Assembly: GCA_938048505.1 (NCBI GenBank)
Contig: CALIUX010000068.1
Coordinates: forward strand, 1 to 6,012
From: an uncultured Pseudomonadales bacterium
Lineage (GTDB): Bacteria > Pseudomonadota > Gammaproteobacteria > Pseudomonadales > Cellvibrionaceae
Reading direction: 5' to 3'
Length of the DNA stretch: 6,012 bases
The notes under the pieces were generated by a model, which saw only the letters and a program-made list of their open reading frames with translations, had not been told where the DNA came from and ran no database searches. Below, in pieces: positions 5,985 through 6,012 of the stretch. The translations under genes and the position numbers were made by a program. Each line of letters begins with the position of its first letter. Positions within the stretch are counted from its first letter, which is position 1.

Positions 5985-6012
5985 GATTAATGCTCATTTT
6001 CTCTAAAAATAG

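Larger units (their letters stand above)
5482..6012. other. Gene-free region downstream of mnmE, candidate second origin-type region
   Basis: These 531 bp hold no credible gene. The longest plus-strand frame noticed (5716–5820, 34 codons) lacks a proper ribosome binding site and recognisable content. No clear intrinsic terminator follows mnmE. CTCTTT/AAAGAG (about 5547–5578) is a weak stem with a long loop and no T-run. The middle holds a compound inverted repeat (5638–5713) and the right part a cluster of DnaA-box-like nonamers (5838–5984). In many gammaproteobacteria mnmG follows here, and E. coli oriC lies next to mnmG. I infer that the right edge approaches the mnmG start and that this is a regulatory or origin-type region. 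Confidence 0.6.

Overview
This window is a conserved chromosomal core locus of a Gammaproteobacterium: the dnaA / rpmH–rnpA–yidD–yidC–mnmE neighbourhood, where replication origins are commonly found. Protein signatures (the DnaA domain I block PNRFVLDWVRDKYL, YidC with a large periplasmic domain, the L34 start MKRTFQPS, and MnmE ending FCIGK) fit a gammaproteobacterium. The divergent dnaA/rpmH layout resembles that of Pseudomonas and relatives. I cannot name the genus from sequence alone.

Layout: (1) 1–827, minus strand: the first 275 codons of dnaA, running off the left edge, with a probable TTG start. (2) 828–1412: a 585-bp divergent intergenic region. It has one perfect DnaA box, several one-mismatch boxes, AT-rich DNA and a perfect 15-bp-stem hairpin, and is a plausible oriC. 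(3) 1413–5481, plus strand: rpmH (ribosomal protein bL34), rnpA (RNase P protein), yidD (membrane protein insertion efficiency factor), yidC (membrane insertase) and mnmE (tRNA-modifying GTPase). rpmH and rnpA are separated by a 165-bp spacer that can form two stem-loops. From rnpA onward the genes overlap or sit within 2–13 bp, so they are probably co-transcribed and translationally coupled. (4) 5482–6012: a 531-bp gene-free region. It holds a 76-bp imperfect inverted repeat enclosing three small palindromes, then six same-strand near-consensus DnaA boxes within about 150 bp. In many relatives mnmG follows mnmE; it would start beyond the right edge, which would place this second cluster at a mnmE–mnmG junction.

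The genes link replication initiation (DnaA), translation and tRNA maturation (L34, RNase P protein, MnmE) and membrane protein biogenesis (YidD, YidC). Nothing in the protein-coding content looks foreign, mobile or novel, and no new multi-gene system is visible. The points worth a second look are non-coding: two separate DnaA-box clusters flanking the operon, several strong palindromes, the structured rpmH–rnpA spacer, and a long repeat-bearing His-rich linker in DnaA. No tRNA, rRNA, CRISPR array or insertion sequence was seen.
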